Shown piece after piece: positions 42,770 through 56,287 of a DNA stretch of 64,000 bases; within the stretch, counting starts at the first letter, position 1; each line of letters opens with the position of its first letter. The notes beneath the pieces were generated by a model. That model made no database searches. It was not told the DNA's origin and worked only from the letters and a program-made list of their open reading frames with translations. Made by a program: the position numbers and the translations under genes. Source of the DNA: Nymphaea colorata (lineage: Eukaryota > Streptophyta > Magnoliopsida > Nymphaeales > Nymphaeaceae); the NCBI RefSeq assembly GCF_008831285.2, contig NC_045141.1:4667224-4731223 (forward strand), given 5' to 3'.

Positions 42770-45105
42770 TGAGATCATGTCAAGTTCCCATATTGGTCTT
42801 AATATTTTCAACCTAAATATTGTATGCTTGTGGATTACGCCTCTAAATATTTTGAAGTTTCTGACCATTGGTCTTAGAATCATATGTTATGAAATTAATG
42901 GTATTGGAGATATGGAATCAGTCTGGTGAAAATTAAGAACCGAAGGTTATAGACATACCACAAACATACACACATATAGAGAGAGAGAGGGAGAAATCAT
43001 CTAATAACATTAATTATTTACCCTCCAAATAAAAAGTAGGGAAGGTAAAGCAGTACTTTGGACAACGAAGAATCAACATGATATAATGATCACGAAAATC
43101 CACCTATAAATGGCGGAGTCAGGAAGGACATGAATGGCGAACTTGCAACATCAAACTTCATCCCTCTATAGACTGCATCACTTTCTGCACACTGCATATC
43201 ATACCATGAGATGGACAAGAGTCATATCTTCCACGACGTGCGACCACCTTTGGAAGACCAGAAAACAAATGATCCACCTTTCAGGAATCCCCTTATTGCA
43301 GCCACAATGCTTGCATCGTGTTGGAAATTGGAACCACTATTTCAACACCTGCATTTGTTTGAACCTGGATCATGCAAGGAAGGAATTTGGATCTAGGATC
43401 CATTCCATGTTTGGTATCTGTAGCAAATGTTTAAAAATACTAATACAATATAATAAGGAAATTTTGGGATTTGGGTGAGTGGAATGGAACCCACATCCTT
43501 TCCTGTACTCATTGCCCTTGTCTTGGGTTCACAGCGGTGAACTTATGGTTATTTCGTTTAACTCAAGAGTATCGTATGATGCCTTTTGTACTTCAAAGAA
43601 ATGGCATCTATAAGAAGAGCTTACTACCAAACTCTTATGGGCCCTCCAGCTCGACCAGCCACTTTACACCCTTTAGCACACCATGTAGTTCCTCTACTAG
43701 GCAACTGTATGCAGCAGTAAGAAGTGATACGTTTTTACAATTGGAAACCCACCGGTAAAAGTAGTTGCCCATGCAAACTTGGTTTGACAAGCAAATAGTT
43801 GTCATTATGATCCTTTATCCATTTGAACGCCTTGAACTAAGAAATGTGCTGGTCAGACTTGGCTGATTCGTCATATGGATTGCGTCCCGAGAGCCAATAG
43901 CGTGGATCTTGAGAGATTCAACTTTCATGGGGCCTGAGTTGAGCAGGTAAGATGGGGACAGGCATGAGTTTCATGAGGCCAGGGTTAAGAAGGTAAGATG
44001 ATCTGTAGATCATCCGGAATGTAACTTGGGCTCATCCTAAAGGAGATGTCTGACTTTTCTTTTTCGTAAGGGGTTGTTTGAACATTGTCATTAACTTTCC
44101 ATAGTTTTTCCTTTCATCCACAGTTTTTCACTCTTTTTTGGGTGCCCAACATTCCATTGTTTTCTTTTCATGCATCCACGGTTTTCCACTCCTTGCAAGT
44201 TCCCAACACATAATTGCAAGCATGAACATGAAAATGTAATCCATTAAATGAAAATGTAAATTTACTATTGACATCTTCAAAAATGGGTAATTTCTAGTTC
44301 ACGTGGTCCTCTTGAAACTATTGATCAGAACATGCAAGCACAATGACACATAATATATACATACATACATATATATATATATATTCAGTGAGCTGAGATG
44401 ATTTGCACGACCGCTTCTCACTCTATTTTCCTTCTTGCCTGCTCAAGCATTCAATGATCAAATAGATACACGGAAGAATTCAATGTTGCCTTTAATTGAA
44501 CAACAAAATGGGCTTGCATACAGCAGAGATGAGCAAAAAGTTTGCATCATTGGAACAAGTGTTTGTCAGATGAAGAGGAGATACTCGAAAGAGGATCCAC
44601 TGTTTACAATACAAAAAAATAGCACCCATTAAAATGGAATTGATGACTGAACTTTGATCAACCCGTCAATCAGATCAGCTATACTACACCCATCAAATAA
44701 AATGGGTCAGTCATAAGGCAGCCAAAATTCAGTTCGCTTCAGTAAAGCTTTTTGAAAATGACAATTACCATCAACTATACTATACCCTTAGAAAAAGTGG
44801 GTTAGTGGTACAGCAGCCAAAATTCATTTGGCTTCATTAAAACTTTTTGAAAATGACAATTAGCAACCCTTAAGGAGTGAGGTTTATATAGTCCAAATCC
44901 ATGTATAAAATATGTGCCCTTCCTTGTATTGCCTTGGATCTGAGATCGAGGGTCGAATCTTTCCTAGGATCCAACGTGTTTTATCAAATCATGGATATGT
45001 AGTTTGCAGATTTCATGACAACATGGATGCTGAGATCCGCGTAAGGCATTGGCAGGAGCTCTCCTGCCATTGTGAGAGAGCTCGATCGGCAGGCCATGAC
45101 TAAGG
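42770..45105. repeat. Segmental duplication, copy 2 (partner 28318-30930)
   Basis: Shares the same order of blocks as 28318-30930 but is about 280 bases shorter, mainly from a smaller (TA)n and a lost piece near 44590. No peptide gene lies before it, unlike copy 1. Confidence 0.75.
44676..44865. repeat. Imperfect tandem duplication, partner of 30506-30705
   Basis: CTTTTTGAAAATGACAATTA and the preceding CAGCCAAAATTCA(G/T)TT block occur twice, as in the other duplicate. Confidence 0.8.
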
Positions 45106-45310
45106 TCCGGACACAACCCATGACTAAGAGACAGGAAGAATTGAGAGTCCTTTGGTTCTTTGTTTTTTCTTTGTTTTTTCTTGTCTTTGTTTGCTTTTTT
45201 CTTTTTTTTTTTGGGCTTCTCATTCAAACATAGGATAAAAGACTTGACTTACCATGAACAGATCGGCCACTTGTTTTTACTAAACAACGAACAGACTGAC
45301 TTGATTTACC

Positions 45311-45635
45311 GTGTGGTTGTTGGGTCTATTAATTGCTCTTCATTCCCAAGTGGGGTCTCTCTTTTGGCAATCATTCGGAATGGTGAAGTTCCTAAATGGC
45401 CCATTAGAAAAGTCGTTGTTGACTCTATCAAATAATATTGTCATCAATAGATGCCAAATTTGAAAAATCATATGCAATATTGTTACTCAACTAATTCATG
45501 TTTGCTACAACTGCTGCTAGTCCTGAAAGTATAGACAATCCTATAGAAACAGACTCATCCGCCATCTCCTCCATTAAAAATCATCAAAAGCACATAAAAC
45601 TATGTCACTAGCAAGAAGTTTCATGGCATCATGTT
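45311..45635. repeat. Second copy of the TNL upstream flank
   Basis: Aligns with 25431-25730 and is followed by unrelated DNA, so it is an orphan 5' flank with no TIR. Confidence 0.65.
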
Positions 45636-47119
45636 AATTTTGGAAATCATGAGGTAGCCATGCATAAAGATTATGCCTTAGGTATATGTCCGATTTGGAG
45701 GTTAGTAAGATAGGTATGTATATATGAGTATCACCATCCCCACTGGACATATCTCAATCCGCTGAATTTGGCTACTTTTGGGCTCCAAAAAGGGTGAATT
45801 AGTTAAAAAGACAAATATCTCAACTCATAGAAAGGTGCTTGTTGCATTTAATTAGCTTAAAATAGTCTCATAATATGTAATGTGTATGAGGCAACGTTTT
45901 TGAGATAATGTGCTAACATACCGAATGTGTGAGATATTGTATATATAAAATCTTATGCTGTTGCTAATGAAGGCAGCAAGTGTTGAATCTAGACTCATTT
46001 AACTACCTAAAGTAAGATGAAATCATGAACATGAATCACCAAGAAGTTCATCTTACTGATGGATATGATCATGCAAATAATGGTCGATGGCCGATGAAGG
46101 ACCAACTCGATCGTCCACTAGTTATGTTATAAAGGGTAAAACATGCATACTCAAGTAGGCGAACACATAGAAGGTGCAACTCTGTCTGATGTTGCTTATC
46201 AAGTGATGGCCTTATGTTCATTCCTTTCATTTCTAACGAGCATTCAAATGATCTTTGGGTTTCTTATTCAAGTTCAATAGCCTAACTATGATGTTGTGAT
46301 GCAATCCTTTCAATGTGCATGTCATCTAGATTGTGAAGTAGTCTGCTATGTTTTCAAAATGGAACATGCAGAAGATAATCGTTTTCTTCTAATTGTGTAC
46401 AAACATTTCGACTCAGCACAAATTATCTCCCATTACATCATTTCTCAACTTCAAGTTCTTTTATGATTGAATCTTGTGCATCCAAACAGACCAGACATGT
46501 AATAGAGCTCTAGGGGATGGTCTTAGTCTCCATAGCAATTGCTTAAGAAATATACATGGCATGAGAGACATAAAGTAAAGATTGGCATATGAGATGTAGA
46601 AATTGCCTTGATTAACCTCGGCTCATGTGAAAGAGTTGTTATGTTATGGAATGAGTTAAGGTCTTGTTGAAATTGCGTCTAAACTAACATCCATGCTAAA
46701 AATAAATGGGATGCTCTTAATGGAGGTGGAACTGGCCCATTTTGAGAGGGTGTGATTACTATATTATATTTGAGAGAGAGAGAGAGAGAGAGAAAGATAT
46801 ATTCATATTAATTAAAACAAAAAGAGGCTAAAAAATCAGCTTTTCTTTGTTGTGGACCCACATGGCATGGTCCCCATGACTCCCCTTTCACCCACCTAAT
46901 GAACTCATTGGATATGTGCTCTCACAACATGCGACCTATGTATAATGATATGACTGGCTGTCCAGAATTACCCAGCCCTCTCATAATGTCATCCGATCCA
47001 TTTGAGAAGGATGGCTTTGATTTTTTTTTCCAATCTCTTTATACCTATTACATACATAAAGGTGCTTGGTAGCAGTAACAGTTTGTTACTAGTCCTTAAG
47101 CACACATAGGATCAACTTG
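45636..47119. other. Intergenic, no supported gene
   Basis: No coding signal. A GA microsatellite lies at about 46771-46793. Confidence 0.45.
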
Positions 47120-47599
47120 TCAAGTCATTGGTCATCATGATGCAAATTATGTTGAAGACTTATTGACTCGAAGATCGACCATTGGATATAGAGCCAGTCT
47201 TGGAAGTAGTGCAATGTCATGGTGTAGTAAGAGACCACCAATAGTTTCACTGGCTACAACAAAAGCAGAGTATAGAGCAGCAAAAGAATGTGTGTGGTTG
47301 ATGCGACCTTTTAAAAGACATTAAATAAGATGTGGAATTGCAATGAGACTCTACTGTAATAATCAAAGTGCAATTAGACTTGCAGAGAGTCATGTCTTTC
47401 ATGTTCAATTGGAATATATAAATGTGAAACATCATTTTAGCAGAGAGAATGTACTCAAATGAGAGATTCAGTTGCATTCAATCGCTTCATAAGATCAAGT
47501 TGCTAACATCTTTACGAAAGGCTTTACTAGTACAAACATTCACTAAGCTTAGAAAAATGTTAAGAGTCATGAGTAGAGAGTTGGTAATGAGGGGGAGAT
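47120..47599 (+). pseudogene. RNase H end of a copia element related to element 2
   Basis: Encodes ANYVEDLLTRRSTIGY, SSAMSWCSKRPPIVSLATTKAEYRAAKECVWLM and NNQSAIRLAESHVFHV, then the tail and purine tract GAGGGGGAGAT. This is the pol end that element 2 has lost. The upstream pol is missing, so the element is 5'-truncated. Confidence 0.85.
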
Positions 47600-48128
47600 T
47601 GTAAAGAGTCATCACCAACTATCTCAAAAAATCATAAGCCTCCTTTTGTAAAGTGGTGGAACCTTCACCAACGACCTTCTCAATCCCTATAAATAGGGAT
47701 GCTGGCCTTTGTGTGTATTATCAAGAGAGTGGTGACTCTCTTGAGCAAGAGTTTAGTGAGTTCGTGTGCTCACTTTGTGAGTTGGAGAGTGCGAGTCTCA
47801 AGTGTGTGCTCAACTGCGGGGATGTTGGGTGCTTGGGTGATAGTTCACTACATGAGCTTGTTGAGGTGAGTTCTTGTACCTCAGTTTTGTAAGTTTCATC
47901 TTGACAAATAATGCAAGTATACTATTTAAGTGTACTTGGTGCATTTATGTCATCCTTTGTTGAGATCATTTTTTGAACTTTTATTTGTTTGGTAATTGAG
48001 CTTTTATTAAGTAAACTTTGATAAGTTTATTATTAAAAATTATTTTGAACATCGAGACACCTTACGTTTTTTCTCTGTATAAGTTGTTCGGGCTTGGATC
48101 TAAGTTAAATTTAGGGCCCCCATTTTCA
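47600..48128 (+). repeat. LTR of the truncated copia element (element 2 family)
   Basis: Begins TGTAAAGAGTCATCACCAAC, carries CTATAAATAGGGA, and ends near TAGGGCCCCCATTTTCA. Diverged from the element 2 LTRs with several indels. Confidence 0.8.
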
Positions 48129-51100
48129 CCTATATAGCTGCATGAAGGCTTTGATAATCTAGGCAAGACAATCGACTGTCTGATGAAGTAGTTCTCCTGT
48201 TGCGCACAGGAATCACCGCTACTGAAATTATGTGTGAGATTAGGGATGGACGAAGAGTCGACCAAGCCTTGGAAGCAGAGGCCGGGACCTGCTGGGGTTG
48301 GGCCAGCAGCAATTGGCAGGCCGATCGCTGTGATGAATACTTGCTTCACTTCTCTATAATTTGTCACAAAAACATCCCACTATCATTTGAAATTCAAGCA
48401 TTCCAAGTGAACTGAATTTTATTTTTTGCAAGTTGGTAGTGAAAGCCTTTCTGTAATGTATCAGATATTTGTTTTATGTCGAACATGCTCGGTCTCGTAA
48501 AATCGTCTTGACTTTATTGCCTATGATCCAGATTCATCTCCTTGTTTGTCAAGTTATCCTATTCCATCCTCCCCTTTCTTTTGACTCGGCCCGTATATAG
48601 CCCTACAAGTGGATCAAGTGTGTGCTGAAGTGGTGTGAGGTCCCTGTGTAGTGAACTCACGGCATAAGCAAGTGTTAATGATTCACTTCTTAATTTTAGT
48701 TTTGACAGCACTCACTCGTGTTGAATGGTTTACCCCATCACTGTATCCCTGCCTGTCTGTGCTGAATGTTTAAACTCTTCGGTGGCTTTTTCCCTCGGAA
48801 GGATATAATAAGATCGTTCTCCTAAAAGATATTCCTTTCATCCAACTGACCTCAGAATGGTGACAATTTGTCCCTGTGGAACTTGTCTTGCATAAGTTGT
48901 TCTTCTTCATGCTAAGTCAATAGATCGAATACCCTTAAGAATTGGAAAAAAAAAACCCTTGACATAGTTATCATGAGTTCAGTGTACTCTCCCAGATTTT
49001 GAGAAATGTAAACTTACTCTTTGGCAGTCTAGAAAAAGAAAAAAAAATCACTTTGGCCATTTCAAAAATTTTTAAATCGTGAATTTTTCTTAGCCATAAT
49101 ATAATGAGCTGCAAAAGTTGGGGAAAAATATGATAATTTTTGAAATTTAAAAAATCTTAAAATTTAGGGAAAAAATAGAATCTAGGAAAGAACATAAAAC
49201 ATAACTAGATAATCCACAAATAAAAATCAGAAAATACAAACAGTGTGACATTGAAAAGGGAAAAATAAAAAGGCCTAAAATGTTTAAATGAGAGGCAAAA
49301 AATGAAAAAATGCTCATTTTTTTAGTGCCTTCTTATTTTGGTATTTTTTTTTCAAAAAACGACACCTTTTTTTGGCTTTTTTGGATGACTTGATTTTCTC
49401 AATCTGAATCCATTTTTCCAAGAAAAAACTTGCTTTTTCTTATTACGTGTCTGTCTATTGTTTTGAAATCTAAAGGGAACATATCATTTTTGTTCACACT
49501 TACCATATCATTGTTGTTTAACACTTGATAGCCTTCCCTAATATTTGTAAGGGTATTTATGTAATTTTTCCTTTTGTGGGTTTTGCTCTAATCTCATGTA
49601 AAAGAAAACGCCATTTTTAGCTTGTGCTTTGTAATTTTTTTCTGATAGTGGAAATTGCTTTGTGTGGCGACCGTGGACGTAAGAAAACGTTGTCTCCTCC
49701 AAACCACTTAAAATCTTTGTATGTTATTTCAATGTCATTCTTTTCTTCTGATTCAATTTTCTTGGTGTGTTAAGAAAGTTAGAGAGAGAGAGAGAGCCAA
49801 GTTTCTAAAGGGTGAGACAGGTTTCAGATCCATGGAGAGAGCGGGCGCAACCAGATCCATTCCACGCGTCCTTTTGCTTATGTTTATTTACTCTTTTGTA
49901 CCGTCTCAGTTTGTGTTACGTTTTTGCTTATGTTCTTGTGCCGTCTCGGGTTAGGAGTTAGTGAACCGAGACATACTCTCTTGTATCTAAACTCAAGGGC
50001 GTGAAACCCTAATTATGGGTTTGATAGTGAAGAATTGAGTTTGGTGACTTTCTCTCTCTTCTCCCCACGTGGGTCTTCTCCTTCTCTCTCATCCCATCTT
50101 CTTCTCCACCCAGTCTACTAGTCTTCCCGGTGGCGGCCGGAAGGATTTCTTCTCACCCTTGACCAGTCACGGCTGGTGTCTTTCTTCGATCTGACAGCAT
50201 CAATCCTCCTCCTTTCCTCAATACTCTTTTCTACTTCTCCCCAACCGGCCGAAGGAATCCATGGTTGAAGATTGCAAGGGGCTGCTTCCAGCCATCCAAG
50301 TGATCAACAGCCTACGCTTCACCCCAGCCAACATGAAGAAGTGTTTCACGGTGCATTCCTTTGCATACCCATGAAGGTTTAGAGGCTGGAATCACGACAG
50401 GGAAGGCTGCAGTGAAGGAGCATGCCAGTAGATCTGGTGTTCAACTTCCAAAGTAGCAGCACGACCATCAACCGACGAACGAACATCTGCCTCCCCTGAT
50501 CCTGGATAGGAGGAAAAGCTGTGGCAGACCACAAAGTTGAGATCAATCTGCCCTGCTGAGCGTGATCTTGGGTAGCGATAGCGCCGGCAGCGAGGTTCTA
50601 TCAGTTTTTTAAAGGTTGAACTTTAAAGGCAAAAGTTTCTGACTCCACCACTGCTCTGATTTTGCACCTTGATATGGAGTGCTAGCTTGTGTTTTTTCTG
50701 GTTTCTATGTTTTAGGTGATGTTTTGACTGCTGGTCCTGCTAAATGAAGGAAATTAGACAGTTATGCTGTCTTAACTGCATGGGTTGGTATTCCATCTTT
50801 TTGTGTAAACAGAATTAGATACTTGTGCAGGGTTTGCGGGTGAGTGGGAGGCTAAATCAGAGTGCCCAGGTGAAAATAGAAGCCTCCCTATTCCTTTTGT
50901 TGCTTCAGGGCTCAAGAAATGGATCGGCTGGAGGGTAATGCTCTCATTATTTTTCACCTTGCATGTCAATACATCTCATTGCAGTATAAAGGGTTGATGC
51001 TATGAGAGGAGTTCACCATAGTCTTCATAAGGATGTGATCAAGTTTTTTTGTAAATTGATTCCCTTTAATGCTGACCGGGAATGCAATCAAACCCCTGAC

Positions 51101-52200
51101 CGGGAATGCAATCAAGCGTGCAGTGTTGGCTTGGATTATGATTTCATTCCTCATTCTTTTGTACACTCTCTTCTGCTTCTTCCTACATCATACACATTGT
51201 TTCCATCGTCGAAGTCGAAAGACTCAACCTGTACCAGGGCTTCCTTTGTTGTGGGGGTCTCTTTTACAGAGTATGTTTGGATTATTCTTTTTCTCCTCTG
51301 ACGAACTTGTGTTCTTGATCGTTGCCCTTATCGTCACATACTTGGAAACAACTAGGCCCATATATAGGAGACAAAAATTAAGAACTTTTGCTTTGGAACA
51401 TTTCAATCAGCCTTTGAGATTTGAAAACTTTTGTCAACAAATTGGTTGTGACGATATTCTGCAAATCCATGGAAAAGTCGAAATTTTGATCTTTTTCCTA
51501 CATGCTTAAGTTTTCCAAACGTCACATTATTAGCAATTGTTAAAAATTTTGGTTTTTTGAAAATTTAGTAAGTAAAAAGTTTAATAATTATATTTTCTTG
51601 TTACAACTATGACTGAATTTCTAAATTACTGGACTTCCTTGAAACTTTTGGTGCCCTATCAATTCAGAGTATTAGATTTAGTGTCTTAGCTCTTCTTATC
51701 ACTTTCGAACAAGTCTACGTTACTTGCAGCAGTGAAATCTGTTTTCCGTGGTGAAATAGAATGTGATCAGATTGGAGTTTTTAATCGTCAAATTTCAAGG
51801 TCATGTACATTTCGCATCGTCCAGACTTTGCATGACTTCTGTCAAATTTTTGTTCCTTTCTTTGACTGTTTAAATTTACATGCTTTGACCAAGGTTGATC
51901 AGTTGATTACTAAACCAAATAAGAAGTGAAATAGAATTTATCAAAAAGAACTAGCATTTCTACTATCAACAGCCTCTGCCAGGAGTTCGTCAAATATTTA
52001 CAATTTGCAAATTTTTAAATAGAAAATCTGCTCTATATACATATATATAGTGTTCATATGATGCAATAGTTAAGTTACTTAGCGTGGTTCATTGTTGTCG
52101 TAGTTTACACGAACGTATAACAAAAATTTATTAACTGCTAAAGAAACTGTATACATGCATACGTTATATATATATAGACACACACACACACGTACATAGA
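48129..52200. other. Intergenic, no convincing gene
   Basis: Short frames only. 50040-50600 is C/T- and GC-richer than its surroundings, resembling a retroelement leader or untranslated exon, but I see no LTR or protein match. A 20-base word CTGACCGGGAATGCAATCAA occurs at 51072 and 51096, a 24-base-period direct repeat inside the frame 51069-51509, which has hydrophobic stretches but no known domain. Confidence 0.4.
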
Positions 52201-52560
52201 CACATATATCAGATTCAAATAAGATAAATCACGAACTATATCGGTTTTTTTGGATATTCACATGTCTATATTCAAATTCTGATTCCAATACAAACAATGC
52301 ATCTAAAATCCAATAACAAAATCTGAATTCGAATTTTGAATCAATTCTGGCTTATTTGAATATAAGATTTGTATTTAAAATTAAATCCAATCCGGATTGA
52401 ATCCGAATCCAATTGGATATATCCAAATCTGAATCTGAATCCAGTCAGATGCCATTTCTTAAATTTGAATCTGATCCAATTTCTTAATCGGATATTAAAT
52501 TTTTTTCTATGTCCGATATTTTTTGAACTAGTTTGGTTGGATTTCCAATTAAAATCAAAT
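52201..52560. repeat. AATCC/GAATC-rich degenerate repeat
   Basis: Dense in AATCCGAATCCAATTGGATATATCC-like words that read on either strand, similar in character to 23700-23920. Frames on both strands (52341-52670, 52369-52689) are by-products of the repeat. Confidence 0.4.
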
Positions 52561-53694
52561 ATATTGACAACCCTAATTTGGGAGGAATTGTCTCTATATG
52601 ACCTTTCAGTTATGATTGACCATGTCCAGTCAGTGACTACCATGCGTTCTAACTTGATTTTGTTTAGCACTCAAAATAATCTTATTTGATCATTTTCTTG
52701 GAACTATAATGTCTTGAGAAGCCTTTAACCCCTTACCTCTGACGGGGCTTTTTTTCACCACCAACAGAGCTGGGTGAAGCTACGTACATCGTAACTTGCC
52801 TCTGCATAAGCTTATATCTTGTCTTGATCTTGTCCCAAATCTTAGGCAAATTTAGGTAATATTATGTTACAATATTCCATGAATCTGCCCTAAATGTTAG
52901 GTCTGATACATAAAACAATAATTCACTGTTGAGATTACCAGACGACCCCTAGTTCCTGCTTTGTTCCTAGAGCTGCGAGCTTGCATCATTGATCATGGAT
53001 TCTTTCACTTGGAAAACATGTTTAAGATGCTTAAGTCAAGGCATTTAAATGATATTTTGATTTTTTTTTTTTGTTTTGTTGGTGGTTGTTGGCTTGCATC
53101 AGCTACTTATCTTCCACAGGTATATATGATTGTGATATTTTTACAGTCTTCTGTGAAATAATTGCTTATTTGTGTGCTTTAACTTATGGATGCTAGATTT
53201 TTGTCATTCCAGTAACATAGGGATCCAAATACTAGAATCCATATGTGATGGTCACATCAACTCAGTGATTAATTATCATCTATAATCTGTATGACCAATC
53301 ACCAGTATTGATTACTTGCTTGAAGCAAGCAGAAATATATGTGGAGCATACTGATTGGGCGATTAAATTTTATACTCATGTAGAGGCCTGAATGAGAGAA
53401 ACAACATTTAGGAAGCACTTTGACAAAATTAAAATCCATTTAATTGATTAAAAACATCAACAGAATATGTTACGAAACATTGCCAAAAGAAAGCACATTA
53501 AGTTCATGTTCTTTTGTTGCCATGATTTTTATTGTTGATTTTTGGCTTTTGCCTTTATATTATTGGGTAAGTCATTAGGCTATGTTAATGCTTTGAGATA
53601 TAATACCACTAAAAAATAAAATTCCACAACATCTAACAAGATATTACATATCAAGCCAAAATTGCTAATAGTACTTAGACAGACCCACATTTAT
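52561..53694. other. Intergenic, no supported gene
   Basis: AT-rich, no domain-bearing frame. Confidence 0.4.
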
Positions 53695-53910
53695 AACACA
53701 CCAAGCATGGAGGCAGGGGTGCCGGCAGGGGCCTTGGCCCCCAGCCCTAAATTTTAAAAAATTCAAACATTGATTTGTAAATTTCATAAATCTTAGTTTA
53801 ACGTATATAAAAAAAATTAAAAAAATTATTTCGGTCTCTGTTAAAATTTTGAAACTATAGTTCGATCCTTGCAACGAAAAAATTTCTGGTTCCACCTCTG
53901 ACACACTCAT
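53695..53910 (-). repeat. Short dispersed AT-rich repeat, copy c (inverted)
   Basis: The reverse complement of the 34665-34850 sequence: ACTATAGTTT, an AT-rich core with TATATACGTTAAA, and GC-rich GGCCCCTGCCGGC at the other end. Includes TTTCTGGTTCCACCTCTG, a word common in dispersed plant repeats. Confidence 0.6.
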
Positions 53911-56287
53911 TCTAATATATAGAGCACTGATATGCTTGTGCAAGTAATGTCGATCTTATTAATCTCGTGGATTAAATATTTGAGTACTGGTTATGCTATA
54001 AGTCACCAAAGAAATGATTGTCAAGTAATATGTTTCTTGGCTCCTTGAGTCTTACGTAGAAATTAAGTTCTCTTTTTGTGCACTTTAACTGCTAACATGT
54101 GTCTGTGTGTTTGGGTTTGTTTCCTTTTGTGTGCTTTTGAAGGATTGAGTCAATTCTTGGCAAACATCACCATGAATATCAGCGTTAATTAAAACAATGC
54201 TGATTTCTCCATTGCAAGATATAAAAAAATCAAGATAAAGATAAAGCAACTGGTGATAGCCATGCCAGTCCATACGTGCATGAACACGAGTTGAAGGTTT
54301 ACTGCTTTGGAAACTGTGCTTCACATTTCATGCATGAGTCTTTTTCTTGCCTCTCCCACCTAACATGTCCTTGAATTTGACAGATATCTTATGAAATTTG
54401 ACCGATAATTAAGGCCAACGCACATAGTTGTCATATTTTACAACTCACCTACCTCCAAGCATTTCATTGGATCCTAATTAGATATTCGCCGCTAGAGGTT
54501 CAACTGTGCTCAAGCTCTTTTTTCATAAGTCCGTGTCAATGCTGCAAACTGTAGGGTCCTAGTCTGTGCAGAAACAATACAAAAGAAAAAGACTTGGGCT
54601 TCTTTTTCAAAGAAATCAAGCGTGGGTGGGTCTGGTAATGGATCTAAAATTTCATTGCGCGTGAAGAAAAATCAAGGAAGATGCTCTTTCTTTCCAAACG
54701 CGAGGACAATATTTGTTTGATTTTTTCAAAGAAATCAAATGTGGGTGGGTACGGTAATGTATGCTTTTCAACTCTATTTAATTTCATACCAGAGTTGTCA
54801 ATTGTCAACTTTTAAACAGGGAGGTCTTTCTATCATATAATGTGGCGAGCATGAAAAATAAAAAGCAAAAAATGCAAAAAAACAAATGGTAACTTTCTCA
54901 AAAATTGAAAAAATTGAAAAAAAAAAAGAAGACAGGAAAACCATGTTTTTTTGTTTTGATATTCTTTTTAAAGAAAAATATATCCTTTTGCCATTTTATT
55001 TAGTGGACTTATTTTCGGTGTTTTATCACTGTTTTTTCAAAAAAAAAAGATGTGTTTTTATGATTATATTTACTGCCTGATTGTGGGTTGTCATCTGTCA
55101 CAACTTATATGTAAGTGGTGGTTCTCGTCAGTCATGAAAATGTTTGCAACTACTACGTTGCTTGATTAGATGAAGGCATAGTTGAATAGTTGAGCAAGGA
55201 CTGGATTGGATTAGCTAGAAATATTATTGGCTTGAATCAGCCGGTTGCTGCCTCAAGTCTTCGCTAAGTCAATTTTATCAACCATTTATGTACAGCCAGC
55301 AAGCCATCATGGTCTAGCAACTTCCATTGATTCAAAAATCGGATAGTTAATGGCTGAAGAATGAGATCTTATATTCCCTTTCCTATTTTGAATCAGTCGT
55401 TCAACATGTACAGTTAGCTAGCGATCATGGACCACCTGTTTGCGACCTTTGAAAATTCAGCTTTTGAAACGAGTGGATGGAGTTACTAACCAACTTCCAT
55501 GTGCTGGTTGATCTGGTGATATAAATGTTTTGATTGTGAATCAGCACAAAATATAAAAATTATACTCTTTTAAAAAATAAATAAACAACCTATAAAAGAT
55601 AATAAAAAACAATAGTTTTTTTTTAAATAGATGGACTAGATCAGATTGATTTAGCATAGATTTGAACGAACCAGCTAATTTTTGGCGAAAAGAAATCCCA
55701 CACCAAAGAAATGCTTTTTACTTTTTTTTTTGTTTTTTTCCTTTTTTTCATTTTAGACATTTTTTCATACTTTTTTATTGCTAATCTGCTCGTTTCCAAC
55801 TTATAATTTTTATTTGTTTCCCATCTATTTATTTTTTTAAATTTCGCACCATTCATCTTATTTTCCCTTAACATTAAAGTTTCACTCAATTTTTTTAAAA
55901 ATTTACCACATTTTCCATGTTTTCTCCTTGCTAACCATATTATATGATAGAAAAACATCGCCATTTAAAAGATGGATAGCATACCTATGACTATAATTGA
56001 AACCAGTTGGGAATATCTAGGGAAAAAGAAGTTTAATTGGCAACTTCGATTTGGGATTGAATAGACTTGAAAGTGGTAAAGGGAAACAACAAAGAGTCCC
56101 ATTGATGTAATCATTTGCCATGCCATCAATTTGGAAATATGAAGCAATGCATTCCAAAGTTGTTAAGACCCGAGCCTTCTACCACTTGGAAAAAGAAAAG
56201 GACAATTTTTATAGAAGAGAATCTATACATAAATTGACAACCTTGAATTTCTACTCATGCATGTTCTTCATAACAAATTGGACAGAC
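53911..56287. other. Intergenic, no supported gene
   Basis: Low-complexity A- and T-rich tracts (for example 54897-54927, 55717-55750). It ends at the receptor-kinase pseudogene. Confidence 0.45.

Noticed and set aside
45160-45435. 91-codon frame starting with a Phe-rich stretch
   Set aside because: The Phe run comes from a T-rich tract; the rest lies in duplicated non-coding flank.
55641-55964. Minus-strand Lys-rich 107-codon frame
   Set aside because: Driven by T-rich low-complexity DNA. No domain.
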